Positions 33,559 through 42,673 of a DNA stretch of 64,000 nt are shown piece by piece. Every line of letters starts with the position of its first letter. Within the stretch, counting starts at the first letter, position 1. Source of the stretch: Micromonospora sp. WMMD1102. GTDB taxonomy: Bacteria; Actinomycetota; Actinomycetes; Mycobacteriales; Micromonosporaceae. Below the pieces are notes generated by a model that was given only the letters and a program-made list of their open reading frames with translations, was not told the origin of the DNA and did not search any database. The translations under genes were made by a program, and so were the position numbers. The stretch lies in assembly GCF_029626265.1 (NCBI RefSeq), contig NZ_JARUBN010000001.1, positions 4,154,001 through 4,218,000 of the forward strand. Reading direction: 5' to 3'.

Positions 33559-34140
33559 GTGCCGTCTCCCGAGATCACCATCGCCACCCCGGCCGACCGT
33601 ACCCGGGTGGTCAGCTCACTGGTCGCAGCCTTCTCCCGCGATTCCGTCCTGCGGTATCTCTTTCCCGACGAGGACACCTATCCCCAATCCGCCGCCGCCT
33701 TCTTCGGGCACCTCTTCGACAGGCGAGTCGCCAAGGGCACGATCTGGACGATCGAGCGTGGCGCCTCGACCGCCCTCTGGGAACCACCGCCCACCGGCGA
33801 CCACGACTCCTCGGACGACGACCTCGCGGCCGCACTGGCCCCGGACGCGCTCGCCCGGGTCCGCGGATACGCCCGGACGTTGCACGCCGCGCTGCCGGCC
33901 GCCCCGTTCTGGTACCTCGGCGTCCTGGGCACCCATCCGGACAGCGCCGGACGCGGGTGGGGTCGGGCCGTGATGGCCGCCGGGCTGCGCCGGGCCGCCG
34001 CCGACGGGCTGCCCGCCGTGTTGGAGACCAGCAACCCGGTGAACGTCGAGGTCTACCGTCGCGCTGGATGGGAGGTCGTGCGGAGCGTGACCGAGCCGCT
34101 GCCCACCTGGATCATGCAGCAGCAGCGACCGAGCGGATGA
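33559..34140 (+). CDS. GNAT-family N-acetyltransferase
   Basis: 193 residues: an N-terminal helical block (VVSSLVAAFSRDSVLRYLFPDEDTYPQSAAAFFGHLFDRRV), then the acetyl-CoA block YLGVLGTHPDSAGRGWGRAVMAAGLRRAAADGLPAVLETSNPVNVEVYRRAGWEVV. GTG 33559 is preceded eight bases upstream by TAGAGT, so a leaderless transcript is likely. It is followed by a methyltransferase with a similarly placed start. Confidence 0.88.
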   Translation: MPSPEITIATPADRTRVVSSLVAAFSRDSVLRYLFPDEDTYPQSAAAFFGHLFDRRVAKGTIWTIERGASTALWEPPPTGDHDSSDDDLAAALAPDALARVRGYARTLHAALPAAPFWYLGVLGTHPDSAGRGWGRAVMAAGLRRAAADGLPAVLETSNPVNVEVYRRAGWEVVRSVTEPLPTWIMQQQRPSG

Positions 34141-34258
34141 CCGTGGAGGGCGACGCCCGGCCGGGCGAGGTCGGTGTACCCCGACGAACGCGGCAGGCGT
34201 ACCCGTCGACCACCGATTTCCGTCGCCCGGGGCGCCCGGGGATCGATATCGTCCGACG

Positions 34259-34987
34259 GTGCCCGATGCGATCTTCGCTCATCCGCGCCTCGCCCGCCTC
34301 TACGACGCCTTCGACGCCGAGCGCGACGACCTGGCCGGCTATCTGGCGATCGCCGACGAGTTGGCGGCCCCCCGGGTGCTCGACGTCGGCTGCGGCACCG
34401 GATCGCTGGCGGTACTACTCGCCCGCGCTGGACGTACGGTGGTGGGAGTCGATCCCGCCGAGGCGTCACTCGAGGTGGCACGGTCGAAGGACCCCGACCG
34501 GCTGGTCACCTGGATCCACGGTGACGCCACGGCGTTACCCGCGCTCGCCGCCGACCTGGCGACGATGACCGGGAACGTGGCACAGGTCTTCCTCGGCGAC
34601 GACGACTGGGCCCGGGCTCTCCGGGGAATCCGTGCCGCGCTTCGACCGAACGGCCATCTGGTCTTCGAGACCAGGCGCCCCGACCGCCGTGCCTGGGAGG
34701 AGTGGGCCACCGAGACCGAGCCGGTCACCCTCGACATCCCCGGCAGCGGCGAGGTGGAACGGCGGTTCGTCGTCACCGACGTCAGCCTTCCGTTCGTCTC
34801 GTTCCGGTACACGTACCGGTTCCGGGCCGACGGCGCCGTGCTGAGCTCCGACTCGACTCTCCGGTTCCGGACCAGGGAGGAGGTCGAGTCGAGTCTGGCC
34901 GCCGACGGCTTCCAGGTCATCGACGTGCGCGAGGCCCCGGACCGGCCCGGCCGCGAATTCGTCTTCGTCGCCCGACGATCGGCCTGA
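34259..34987 (+). CDS. class I SAM-dependent methyltransferase
   Basis: 242 residues. Motif I is VLDVGCGTGSLAVLLARAG (about residues 39-57), the acidic end of strand 2 is VVGVDPAEASLEVAR, and the motif IV area is VAQVFLGDDDWARALRGIRAALRPNGHLVFETRRP. The C-terminal half is the antiparallel sheet of this subfamily. GTG 34259 lies six bases after a TATCGT hexamer, again suggesting leaderless translation. Substrate unknown. Confidence 0.9.
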   Translation: MPDAIFAHPRLARLYDAFDAERDDLAGYLAIADELAAPRVLDVGCGTGSLAVLLARAGRTVVGVDPAEASLEVARSKDPDRLVTWIHGDATALPALAADLATMTGNVAQVFLGDDDWARALRGIRAALRPNGHLVFETRRPDRRAWEEWATETEPVTLDIPGSGEVERRFVVTDVSLPFVSFRYTYRFRADGAVLSSDSTLRFRTREEVESSLAADGFQVIDVREAPDRPGREFVFVARRSA

Positions 34988-35057
34988 GGGTACGCCGGCA
35001 GCCGGTTCGCGCTGACGTTGCCGCGACAGCAGGCTCTGTCGGGCGAGCGGACGACGC

Positions 35058-36050
35058 TCAGGCCGGCCCGGATCCGACCCGCCGGTGGTCGTCCCACCAG
35101 CGGAGCACCCTGGTCGCATAGCAGGTCAGCCACTTCGACGGCTCTCCCGCCGGCACGTCGACCTCGAACCACACCTGGCCGCGGTGCCACCCGGCCTGTA
35201 GCCAGGTGCCGTCGGGCTGGCGGGCCGCCCGGATCAGCGCGATCGCGTCCGCCATCCGCTCGTCCGGGGCGCTGCCGTCGTGGATCGCCGCAGCCCGGAA
35301 GTAGTCCGCGGCGTTCAGCACGCTGTAGCCCCAGCGGAACGGGTACCCAAACCGCAGCGCCCAGGGACCGACCGGCTCGCCGGTGGAGAGCCGGCGGTAC
35401 AGCCCGCGGGTGAGCAGGTATTCCTCTCCGGCGCGGCGGGCGGCCCGCACCCGTTCGCGGTCGCCGGTGACCCGCTCGTAGTCGAGCAGCCCCTTCAGGG
35501 TGTTCAGGGTGGAGTGGAACGAGGATCTGGTCGCCCCGTCCACCCACTCGCAGTTCCATCCGCCGTCGGGCAGCCGGTGCGCGAGGAACCAGTCGACCAG
35601 CCCGTCGACGTCCGCACCGAGCCACAGCCCGTTGGACAGCGTCCACGAGTTGATGCAGCAGTCCACCTCGCCGCCCCAGTACGGCAGGTTGTCGTACTCC
35701 CAACGACAGTGCGCCGCGAGCCGTTCCGCCGTCCCGGCGAGAACGTCCGGGTCGAGCCCCCACTCCCGTAGCGTGTTCAGCGTCCAGGTGGTCGCCGTCC
35801 AGGGCTGACCGTCCCGTTCCCACGCCCCGGCATCGTCGAAGTCGAAGCCGACCGGAAAGAACGCCCCGCCCGCCCACTGCCCGTCAGGATCCTGGAGCGC
35901 GAGCAGCCGCGCCCCGAACCCGTCGGTCGCGACCCGCGCCCTGGTGGCGGCCCACACCTGCGTCGGCAGGTGGAGAAGATCCCGCTCGACCTGCCAGCGC
36001 AGAGCGGGGTCGGAGTCGAGCAGCCAGTCGTCGAGCGTGCCGGCAACCAT
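35058..36050 (-). CDS. squalene-cyclase/prenyltransferase-like alpha-toroid protein
   Basis: 330 residues of alternating helices with the repeat GWNCEWVDGATRSSFHSTLNTLKGLLDYE and later RQPDGTWLQAGWHRG, QDPDGQWAGGAFFP and YWGGEVDCCINSW, i.e. QW-like repeats of an (alpha/alpha) toroid. It lacks a DxDD class II cyclase motif, so it is a fold relative and not a proven cyclase. ATG 36050. Convergent with the methyltransferase. Confidence 0.72.
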   Translation of the reverse strand: MVAGTLDDWLLDSDPALRWQVERDLLHLPTQVWAATRARVATDGFGARLLALQDPDGQWAGGAFFPVGFDFDDAGAWERDGQPWTATTWTLNTLREWGLDPDVLAGTAERLAAHCRWEYDNLPYWGGEVDCCINSWTLSNGLWLGADVDGLVDWFLAHRLPDGGWNCEWVDGATRSSFHSTLNTLKGLLDYERVTGDRERVRAARRAGEEYLLTRGLYRRLSTGEPVGPWALRFGYPFRWGYSVLNAADYFRAAAIHDGSAPDERMADAIALIRAARQPDGTWLQAGWHRGQVWFEVDVPAGEPSKWLTCYATRVLRWWDDHRRVGSGPA

Positions 36051-36121
36051 TTGCGCAGGGTAGCGGTTGCCACCGACAGCGCACCCGGCCGGGGCGGCAC
36101 GGTGGGCCCCGAACCGACAGG

Positions 36122-36290
36122 TCAGACGGCGCGGGCTATGCAGATCCGGGCGTCCAGCCGGGGGCCGGCCTCGTAGAGCATGTACTGCACGCCGCCGTCG
36201 GTGCCGAACGCGGGCGACGCGGTCCGCCCGTTGTCGGAGGCGATCGGGCGGTGGAAGACGCCGAGGTGCACCTCGCGGTCGAAGTTGGGC
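36122..36290 (-). pseudogene. unidentified C-terminal gene fragment
   Basis: The minus frame reads APNFDREVHLGVFHRPIASD, then NGRTASPAFGTDGGVQYMLYE and GPRLDARICIARAV before a stop at 36122. This is clean protein-like sequence with no start of its own. It abuts, head to head, the truncated ABC permease that begins near 36288 on the other strand, so a deletion joined two unrelated gene interiors there. I do not recognise the family. Confidence 0.45.
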
Positions 36291-36383
36291 GCCACGGTCT
36301 CCGTACTCCTGTTCCTCGTCGTCCTGGCGCTGACCGTGGTGCAGTGGCAGATGCGCAAGAGGTGGGTCTTCCATGAGCAGTAG
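36288..36383 (+). pseudogene. truncated sugar ABC permease (MalF/UgpA type), last ~30 codons
   Basis: TVSVLLFLVVLALTVVQWQMRKRWVFHEQ is the last transmembrane helix and tail of a sugar ABC importer permease. Everything upstream is gone, replaced by the opposite-strand fragment at 36122-36290. Its stop overlaps the ATG of the intact second permease by 11 bases, as in normal importer operons. Confidence 0.75.
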
Positions 36384-37215
36384 GCTCTCGCCGCGCACGA
36401 AGGTGCTCCTCTACGGCGTGCTCTGCGTGCTGGCCGTCCCGTTCGTCTTCCCGACCTGGTGGATGGTCACCTCGTCGGTCAAGCCGGTCGCGGAGATCTT
36501 CGCGTTTCCGCCCGCCCTGCTGCCCGGCTCGGTGAGCTTCGACGGCTACCGCGACGCGTTCGGCACGCAGCCCTTCGCCCGGCAGTATTTCAACTCGGCG
36601 TACATCGCGCTGGTGGTCACCGTCGGCACCCTGGCGGTCTCCTCGCTGGCCGGGTACGCCTTCGCCCGGATCCGCTTCCGGGGGCAGAACGCTCTCTTCC
36701 TGGTGGTGCTGCTCGGCCTGCTGATCCCGAGCGAGGTGACGATCGTCCCGCTCTTCCGGATGTTCAACGCGGCGGGTCTGGTCGACACCCACTGGCCGCT
36801 GATCCTGGTGCCGATCCTCGGCGCGCCGAGTGTGCTTGCCACCTTCATCATGCGGCAGTTCTTCCTGGCGCTGCCGGGTGAGCTGGAGGAGGCGGCCCGG
36901 CTGGACGGGCTGGGCCGGTTCGCGACCTTCTGGCGGATCGGGCTGCCGCTGTCCCGGCCGGCGCTGGGCGCGGTCTCCATCTTCACCTTCCTGCACAGCT
37001 GGAACCTCTATCTGGAGCCGATCGTCTTCCTCTCGACGCCGGAGAAGTTCACCCTGCCGCAGGCGCTGACCCAGTTCGTCGACGCGTACGGCGGTCCGAT
37101 GTGGAACGTGCAGCTCTCGGCGGCGTCGCTGACCGCGATCCCGGTGCTGGTCGTCTTCGTCATCGCCCAACGCCAGTTCATCGAGGGGCTGGCCCACACC
37201 GGATTGAAGGGCTGA
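36373..37215 (+). CDS. carbohydrate ABC transporter permease (MalG family), orphan
   Basis: 280 residues, six membrane segments and the EAA loop ELEEAARLDGLGRFATFWRIGLPLSRPAL that docks the ATPase. It is complete, but its partner permease is truncated and no binding protein or upstream promoter remains, so the importer is unlikely to work unless a partner is supplied from elsewhere. ATG 36373. A 10-bp hairpin follows the stop. Confidence 0.9.
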   Translation: MSSRLSPRTKVLLYGVLCVLAVPFVFPTWWMVTSSVKPVAEIFAFPPALLPGSVSFDGYRDAFGTQPFARQYFNSAYIALVVTVGTLAVSSLAGYAFARIRFRGQNALFLVVLLGLLIPSEVTIVPLFRMFNAAGLVDTHWPLILVPILGAPSVLATFIMRQFFLALPGELEEAARLDGLGRFATFWRIGLPLSRPALGAVSIFTFLHSWNLYLEPIVFLSTPEKFTLPQALTQFVDAYGGPMWNVQLSAASLTAIPVLVVFVIAQRQFIEGLAHTGLKG

Positions 37216-37233
37216 CCCGGATGGGGTCAGCCC
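37209..37233. terminator. hairpin terminator between convergent permease genes
   Basis: GGGCTGACCC (37209-37218) and GGGTCAGCCC (37224-37233) pair perfectly around five bases. It begins within the stop region of the orphan permease and precedes the end of the convergent importer operon. Confidence 0.75.
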
Positions 37234-37248
37234 TTCGGGCACCCGGTG

Positions 37249-38136
37249 TCAGCCCTTCACGGCGCCGGTCAGCCCGCCGACGATCCGGCGCTGGAACAGG
37301 CTGAAGAACAGCAGCGCCGGGAGCATCGACAGGGAGGTGAACGCCAGGACCTTGGCCGTGTCGACCGAGTACACCGACGCGAAGGCCTGCACGCCGAGCG
37401 GCAGCGTGAAGGTCTCCTCCCGGTTGAGGATGAACAGCGGCAGCAGGTAGCTGTTCCAGCTGTTGATGAAGGTCAGGATGGCCACGGTGACGACCCCCGG
37501 CAGGGCCAGCGGCACCACCATCCGCCAGAAGAAGCCGAGCCGACTGCATCCGTCGATCGACGCCGCCTCCTGGATCTCGTTCGGGATGGCCCGCAGGAAC
37601 GGGACCAGGATGATGATCGTCATCGGGATGGCGAACCCGATCTGCGGGAGGATCACCCCGGGCAGCGTGTTCATCAGCCCGAGGGTCCGGACCAGGATGT
37701 AAAGCGGGGTGATCGCCACGGTGAGCGGGAACATCAGGCCGGCGGCGAAGAGCGAGTACATCGCTCCCCGGCCCCGGAACCGGTAGCGGGCCAGGATGAA
37801 GCTCGTCATCAGGCCGAGGGCGACCACGCCGACGGTGGTGAGAACGGCGACGATCGTGGAGTTGACCACCTGTTGCCAGAACACCCCGCCGGTCAGCACG
37901 TCGAGGTAGTTGCCGGCCTGCCACGGGCTCGGCCAGCCCGCCGGGTCGACGGTGATCTCCGAGTTCGTCCGGAAGCCGCCGACGATGATGTAGACGACGG
38001 GCGCCAGCATCGTCCCGACGAGCAGCAGCGCGACGAAGTACACGGACGGGTTTCCCCAGTTCGCCCGCCGGCGGGTCCGGGTCGGCCTGCGGCTGGTTCG
38101 GGTCGGCCTGCGCGGGGCCACGGCGGTCGCGGCCAT
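37249..38136 (-). CDS. carbohydrate ABC transporter permease (MalG family)
   Basis: 295 residues with a basic N-terminus (RRPTRTSRRPTRTRRR) and six membrane helices. The EAA loop is EIQEAASIDGCSRLGFFWRMVVPLALPGV. It is the last gene of the binding protein-permease-permease operon; its ATG overlaps the stop of the first permease (ATGA-type overlap at 38136). No ATPase gene is in the operon, as usual for actinobacterial sugar importers that share MsiK. Confidence 0.92.
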   Translation of the reverse strand: MAATAVAPRRPTRTSRRPTRTRRRANWGNPSVYFVALLLVGTMLAPVVYIIVGGFRTNSEITVDPAGWPSPWQAGNYLDVLTGGVFWQQVVNSTIVAVLTTVGVVALGLMTSFILARYRFRGRGAMYSLFAAGLMFPLTVAITPLYILVRTLGLMNTLPGVILPQIGFAIPMTIIILVPFLRAIPNEIQEAASIDGCSRLGFFWRMVVPLALPGVVTVAILTFINSWNSYLLPLFILNREETFTLPLGVQAFASVYSVDTAKVLAFTSLSMLPALLFFSLFQRRIVGGLTGAVKG

Positions 38137-39158
38137 CAGCTTCTCCCTCCGGTGATCGCGCCATCGGTGTCACGGCGCAGCACGAACCGCTGGTAGACCA
38201 GGGCCGCGACGAGCGAGACGAAGAACAGGACCACGGCCACCGCGTTGCCGTAGCCGTACTCCCCGGCGTTTCGTCCGTTGGCCACCATGTACGTGGCCAT
38301 CGTCGAGGTCCCGGCCGTGGAAGCGACGTACTGGCCCCAGATGATGTAGACCAGGTCGAACAGTTGCAGGGCACCGATCATCGACAGGAAGGCCCAGATC
38401 CGGATCGTCGGCCCGAGCAGCGGCAGCGTGATCCGGCGCTGGATCTGCCAGTAGGACGCCCCGTCGATCGCCGCCGCCTCGGTCAGTTCGTCCGGGATGC
38501 CCTGCAACCCGGCGAGAAAGAGGATCACGGCGAACCCGATGTACTTCCAGGTGAGGATCCCCATCAGGGTCCAGATCGCCTTGTCCGGGTCGGAGAGCCA
38601 GTCGTTGCGCAGCCAGCCCAGTCCGAAGTCGTCGAGCAGGGCGTTGACGGCGCCCTCGCTGTGCAGCATCAGGCTCCAGCCGGTGCCGACGACCACCTCG
38701 GAGATGACGTAGGGGACGAAGACGAGTACCCGGATGAGCGTCTGCCCGCGCATCTTCCGGTTCAGCAGCAGCGCGAGCAGGATGGCGGCCGGCCCCTGGA
38801 GCACCAACGACAGCACGACGACGGCCGCGTTGTGTTGCAGGGCGTCGACGAACGTGCCGTCCTCGAAGATGAGCAGGTAGTTGCGGAGGCCCACGAACTC
38901 GGTGGGCGGACCGTACCCCTGCCAGCTGAAGAAGCCGTAGTAGGCGGCCATGGCGACGGGGAGGATGACGAAGGAGAGGAAGACGAGCAGTGTCGGCCCC
39001 GTCATCAGGGCGATCTCCAGCCGGGCGGGCCAGCCGATGCCCCTGCGGGGACGGCGCCCGGTCGGGGGCGGCACGACGGGCGCGCCACCCCCGACCGGCG
39101 TCTCGTCCGCCGACCGGTCCTGCGTGAGCTGTACGCTCTCGCGGTCTGTATCGAACAT
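38136..39158 (-). CDS. carbohydrate ABC transporter permease (MalF/UgpA family)
   Basis: 340 residues. A 45-residue cytoplasmic leader precedes six membrane helices. The EAA loop is DELTEAAAIDGASYWQIQRRITLPLLGPTI. It pairs with the downstream MalG-type permease to form the channel. It is separated from the binding protein gene by only 12 bases. Confidence 0.92.
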   Translation of the reverse strand: MFDTDRESVQLTQDRSADETPVGGGAPVVPPPTGRRPRRGIGWPARLEIALMTGPTLLVFLSFVILPVAMAAYYGFFSWQGYGPPTEFVGLRNYLLIFEDGTFVDALQHNAAVVVLSLVLQGPAAILLALLLNRKMRGQTLIRVLVFVPYVISEVVVGTGWSLMLHSEGAVNALLDDFGLGWLRNDWLSDPDKAIWTLMGILTWKYIGFAVILFLAGLQGIPDELTEAAAIDGASYWQIQRRITLPLLGPTIRIWAFLSMIGALQLFDLVYIIWGQYVASTAGTSTMATYMVANGRNAGEYGYGNAVAVVLFFVSLVAALVYQRFVLRRDTDGAITGGRS

Positions 39159-39170
39159 GATGTGGTGTCT

Positions 39171-40466
39171 CTAGGACCTCTTGGCGGCGGTCTTGGCCGC
39201 GGTGACGATGTCCTCCGGGCTGCCCTTGCCGGCCAGCAGGTTCACCACCGCGGTGTTGAGGGCGTTGCCGACGTTCTGCCCGTAGACCGTGTCGAGCCAC
39301 TGCGAGACGAACGGGGCCTTGTTGTAGGCCGCCAGCACGGACTTCAGGTGCGGCTCGGCCACCGCGCCCTGTGCCTCGCTGTTCACCGGCGGCGCCTGGA
39401 AGGCCCTGTAGTACTCCTCCTGCACGCTGGTCTGCAACATGAAGTTGAGGAAGGCGGTGCACTCCGCCTTGGGAGCCTGCGCGGAGCAGGAGTAGCCGTC
39501 GACGCCGCCGAGGATCGCGCCGGGGTCGCCCGCGCCGCCCTCGATGCTCGGGAACGGGAACCAGTCCAGGTCGGGCAGCGGCTTCTGGTCCGGCGTGAGC
39601 GAGGCGATGACACCCGGGTTCCAGGCACCCATCAGCTCCATCGCCGCCTTGTGGTTGGCGAGCAGACCGGCCGAGCTTCCCGCGCCCTGCTGGGCCGAGG
39701 TGGTGAGGAAGCCGTTGTTGAACGGCTGCGTCGCGGCAAAGGCCTGGACGTCCTGACCGGCCTTGAGCCAGCAGGGGTCGTCGAAGGTCATGGTCTTGGC
39801 GGTCTCGGTGACCGTGTTGGTGCTGCATTCCCGCAACGCGAAGAAGTAGTAGTAGAAGGCTGCCGGCCAGGCGTCCTTGGCCCCGAGGGCGATCGGCTGG
39901 GTGCCGGCGGCCTTCAGCTTGTCGATCGCGGTCTGGAGGTCGGCGAGCGTGGTCGGCGGCTGGGCGATGCCGGCCTTGCCGAACAGGTCCTTGCTGTAGA
40001 AGAAGCCGCCGGGCAGCACCGCCACCGGCATCGCGTAGACCTTGTCGTCGATCGTCTGCGCCTTGAACGACCCCTCCGAGACCACCTTCCGGGTGGCGTC
40101 GCTGATCCCGCCCGTGATGTCCATCAGCTGGCCGGCCTTGACCATCGCGGCCATCTTGCCGCCGCCGCGCTGCATGAACACGTCGGGGGCGTCGCCGGAG
40201 TTCAGCGCGGTCTGGAGCTTGCCGTCCAGGTCCTCGTTCTGGATCGACTGGAGTTCGATCGTCACGTTCGGGTTGGCGGCCTGGAAGTCGGCGGCGGTCT
40301 TCTCCCAGAACGCCTTGCCGGGACCCGTCGTGGCGTTGTGCCAGAAGCTCATCGTGACCTTGCCGCCGCTGGCGCCGTCGTCCGAGTCGCCGGCACCGCA
40401 GGCCGCGGTTCCCAGGACACCAGTCGCCAGGACTACCGACACCGTCAGTAGTTTTCTTGCCCTCAT
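39171..40466 (-). CDS. extracellular sugar-binding lipoprotein of an ABC importer
   Basis: 431 residues. Signal peptide with lipobox-like LGTAAC (Cys at about residue 23), then the family-1 solute-binding fold: VTMSFWHNATTGPGKAFWEKTAADFQAANP, DAPDVFMQRGGGKMAAMVKAGQL and the hinge/aromatic region with GGVDGYSC. Aromatic-rich patches suit carbohydrate stacking. ATG 40466 has GAGGA at seven bases. First gene of the importer operon. Sugar unknown. Confidence 0.92.
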   Translation of the reverse strand: MRARKLLTVSVVLATGVLGTAACGAGDSDDGASGGKVTMSFWHNATTGPGKAFWEKTAADFQAANPNVTIELQSIQNEDLDGKLQTALNSGDAPDVFMQRGGGKMAAMVKAGQLMDITGGISDATRKVVSEGSFKAQTIDDKVYAMPVAVLPGGFFYSKDLFGKAGIAQPPTTLADLQTAIDKLKAAGTQPIALGAKDAWPAAFYYYFFALRECSTNTVTETAKTMTFDDPCWLKAGQDVQAFAATQPFNNGFLTTSAQQGAGSSAGLLANHKAAMELMGAWNPGVIASLTPDQKPLPDLDWFPFPSIEGGAGDPGAILGGVDGYSCSAQAPKAECTAFLNFMLQTSVQEEYYRAFQAPPVNSEAQGAVAEPHLKSVLAAYNKAPFVSQWLDTVYGQNVGNALNTAVVNLLAGKGSPEDIVTAAKTAAKRS

Positions 40467-40938
40467 CAACCTGTCCTCTCTGCCCGAATACGCACCGGAC
40501 GGGGCTTCCACCGGGCGAGCGGAGACACCGCTCCCGGTTGTCCACAGCGGACGCGAGGGCCGGCGTACCCCGTCACTACACCCGTCGGGCGTCACGTCAG
40601 CTGTCTTGGACGGGCAAAGACTCGCAGACCAAACTGAAAAAAACAAGACACGTTTCCGAAACCTTTCAGTGCCACCGGACCTGCGACAGCGCCGCTCACG
40701 GACGCCCGGGCCGGACGACTGGTGGGCGCAGGGTATCGGAGAAGTTCCGGAAGGTGCTTGTCGACCCGCTACCGGCGAGATGTGCCAGTTTCGTGCCGAC
40801 GGTCCGGCAAGACGCGCTGCCGGTCGGCGGCTGACCCCGGCATCCACCGATCGGTTGACCGGGTTACCCGTCGCGGCCGGCGACGGCGGTGGCCGCGTGG
40901 TCGATTCGGCGTGGGGGCGCGGCCGGCAGGCTTCCGGT
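40467..40938. other. long divergent intergenic region
   Basis: 472 bases between the importer operon and the exporter operon. It has an unusually A-rich stretch (about 40628-40650) and a palindrome GTTTCCGAAAC at 40652-40662, similar to LacI-type sugar operators and a possible control site for the importer, although it is 186 bases from the binding-protein start. No gene is convincing here. Confidence 0.4.
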
Positions 40939-41919
40939 ATGGCAATCATCGAGGTAGACGGCCTCGTCAAGCACTACGGCAGGCAGACCGTGGTGGACGG
41001 GGTCAGCTTCACTGTCGAGCCGGGCGAGATCTTCGGCATCCTCGGTCCCAACGGGGCCGGCAAGACCACCACGGTCGAGTGTGTGGAGGGGTTACGGATC
41101 CCGGACGGCGGCACGATCCGGGTCTGCGGCATCGACCCGCGACACGACACCGGCGAGCTGCGGCAACTGCTCGGCGCGCAGCTCCAGGAGAGCGAACTGC
41201 CCGACAAGCTCAGGGTCGGCGAGGCGCTGGAACTGTTCAGTTCCTTCTACCGGGAGCCGGCCGACTGGCGGGAACTGGTCGACGTGCTCCGGCTCGGCGA
41301 CAAGATCGGTACGCAGTTCCGGCGGCTGTCCGGCGGCCAGAAGCAACGGCTGTCGATCGCCCTCGCACTGCTCGGCAACCCGACGGTGGCGGTACTCGAC
41401 GAGCTCACCACCGGCCTGGACCCGCAGGCCCGGCGGGACACCTGGGACCTGATCGAGGACGTCCGCGACCGGGGCGTGACGATCCTGCTGGTCACGCACT
41501 TCATGGAGGAGGCGGAACGGCTCTGCGACCGGCTCGCCGTGATCGACTCGGGTCGGCTGGTCGCGCTCGACTCCCCGGCCGGGCTGGTCGCCAGCGTCGA
41601 CGACCGGCAACGCATCCGGTTCCGGCCCTCGGCACCGCTGGACCACGCCGTGCTGACCGCGTTGCCGGAGGTGACCTCGGTCGAGCGGGCGGGCGGCCAA
41701 CTCGTGGTGACGGGCACCGGCAACCTGCTGCTCGCGGTCACCACCGCGCTCGCCCACGAACAGGTCGTCGCCGCCGACCTGCGGGTCGAGCAGACCTCGC
41801 TGGAGGACGCCTTCGTCGCGCTCACCGGCCGCTCCGGCCGAGCCCTCGGCGACCTGCCCGACCGTGCGCCCCGCGATCGCACCGGCGAAACGCCCGACGC
41901 CCGCCCCTTCGAAGCCTGA
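40939..41919 (+). CDS. ABC-2 exporter ATP-binding protein
   Basis: 326 residues. Walker A GPNGAGKTT, signature LSGGQKQRLSIALAL, Walker B VAVLDELTTGLDP and a switch His in LLVTHFMEEAERL. The C-terminal extension (residues about 220-300) is the DUF4162-like module of drug/lantibiotic exporters (TSLEDAFVALTGRSGRAL). First gene of a four-gene operon (ATPase, permease, kinase, regulator). Confidence 0.93.
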   Translation: MAIIEVDGLVKHYGRQTVVDGVSFTVEPGEIFGILGPNGAGKTTTVECVEGLRIPDGGTIRVCGIDPRHDTGELRQLLGAQLQESELPDKLRVGEALELFSSFYREPADWRELVDVLRLGDKIGTQFRRLSGGQKQRLSIALALLGNPTVAVLDELTTGLDPQARRDTWDLIEDVRDRGVTILLVTHFMEEAERLCDRLAVIDSGRLVALDSPAGLVASVDDRQRIRFRPSAPLDHAVLTALPEVTSVERAGGQLVVTGTGNLLLAVTTALAHEQVVAADLRVEQTSLEDAFVALTGRSGRALGDLPDRAPRDRTGETPDARPFEA

Positions 41920-41929
41920 GGAGACCGCA

Positions 41930-42670
41930 GTGTCCGCCCTGTCCCGGCTCACCGTCACCGAGACCAGACTCTTCTTCCGCGAGCCGCTGATCGTGTTCTT
42001 CGCGCTGGCCTTCCCGCCGATCCTGCTGGTCATTTTCGGGGCGGTACCCTCGTTCCGCGAACCCGAGCCGTCCCTCGGCGGCCTGCGGGTGATCGACCTG
42101 TACGTGCCGATCACCGTCGCGACGGCGCTCGCCATGTTCGCCCTCAACGGCCTCTCCCAGCTCTTCGCCAGCTACCGGGAGAAAGGGGTACTGCGCCGCA
42201 TGCGCACCACCCCGGTCAAACCGGGGCTGATGCTCGGCGCGCAACTGCTGATGGCCACCATCCTGTCGGTGGCGACGATGATGGTCGTCCTCGCCGTCGG
42301 CCGCCTCGCGTTCGACGTGCGCCTGCCCCGACTGCTGCCGGCCTACCTGCTCGGCTACGTGCTGGCGGCGCTGGCGATGTTCGCGATCGGCCTGCTCGTC
42401 GCCGCGCTCGCGCCGAGCGGCAAGAGTGCCGGCGCGATCGGGACCGTACTCTTCTTCCCGCTCGTCTTCTTCGCCGGCCTCTGGATCCCGCGCGACACCA
42501 TGAACGGCGTGCTGCGGACGATCAGCGACCTCACCCCACTCGGTGCCGGCGTGCAGTCGTTGCAGGACGCAACGGCCGGGCACTGGCCGCAGCCGCTGCA
42601 CCTGGCTGTCATGCTGGGGTGGACGATCGTGGCCGGCGGGCTGGCCGCGCGGTACTTCCGCTGGGAGTAG
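41930..42670 (+). CDS. ABC-2 type permease
   Basis: 246 residues, six membrane helices: FFREPLIVFFALAFPPILLVIFG, the cytoplasmic EKGVLRRMRTTPVKPGLMLGAQLL coupling region and LFFPLVFFAGLWIPRDTMNGVLRTISDLTPLGAGVQSLQDA, typical of daunorubicin-type ABC-2 permeases. GTG 41930 has GAGGAG seven bases upstream. It pairs with the ATPase before it, ten bases away. Confidence 0.92.
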   Translation: MSALSRLTVTETRLFFREPLIVFFALAFPPILLVIFGAVPSFREPEPSLGGLRVIDLYVPITVATALAMFALNGLSQLFASYREKGVLRRMRTTPVKPGLMLGAQLLMATILSVATMMVVLAVGRLAFDVRLPRLLPAYLLGYVLAALAMFAIGLLVAALAPSGKSAGAIGTVLFFPLVFFAGLWIPRDTMNGVLRTISDLTPLGAGVQSLQDATAGHWPQPLHLAVMLGWTIVAGGLAARYFRWE

Positions 42671-42673
42671 GTC

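Noticed and set aside
36122..36290. Minus-strand fragment as a TNT-like toxin domain
   Set aside because: The GTDGGVQY stretch loosely recalls a TNT motif but the rest of the fragment does not fit, and there is no upstream delivery domain or immunity gene.
40467..40938. A small gene in the 472-base gap
   Set aside because: The open frames there are low-complexity, lack ribosome sites and continue as antisense or upstream extensions of the neighbouring genes.
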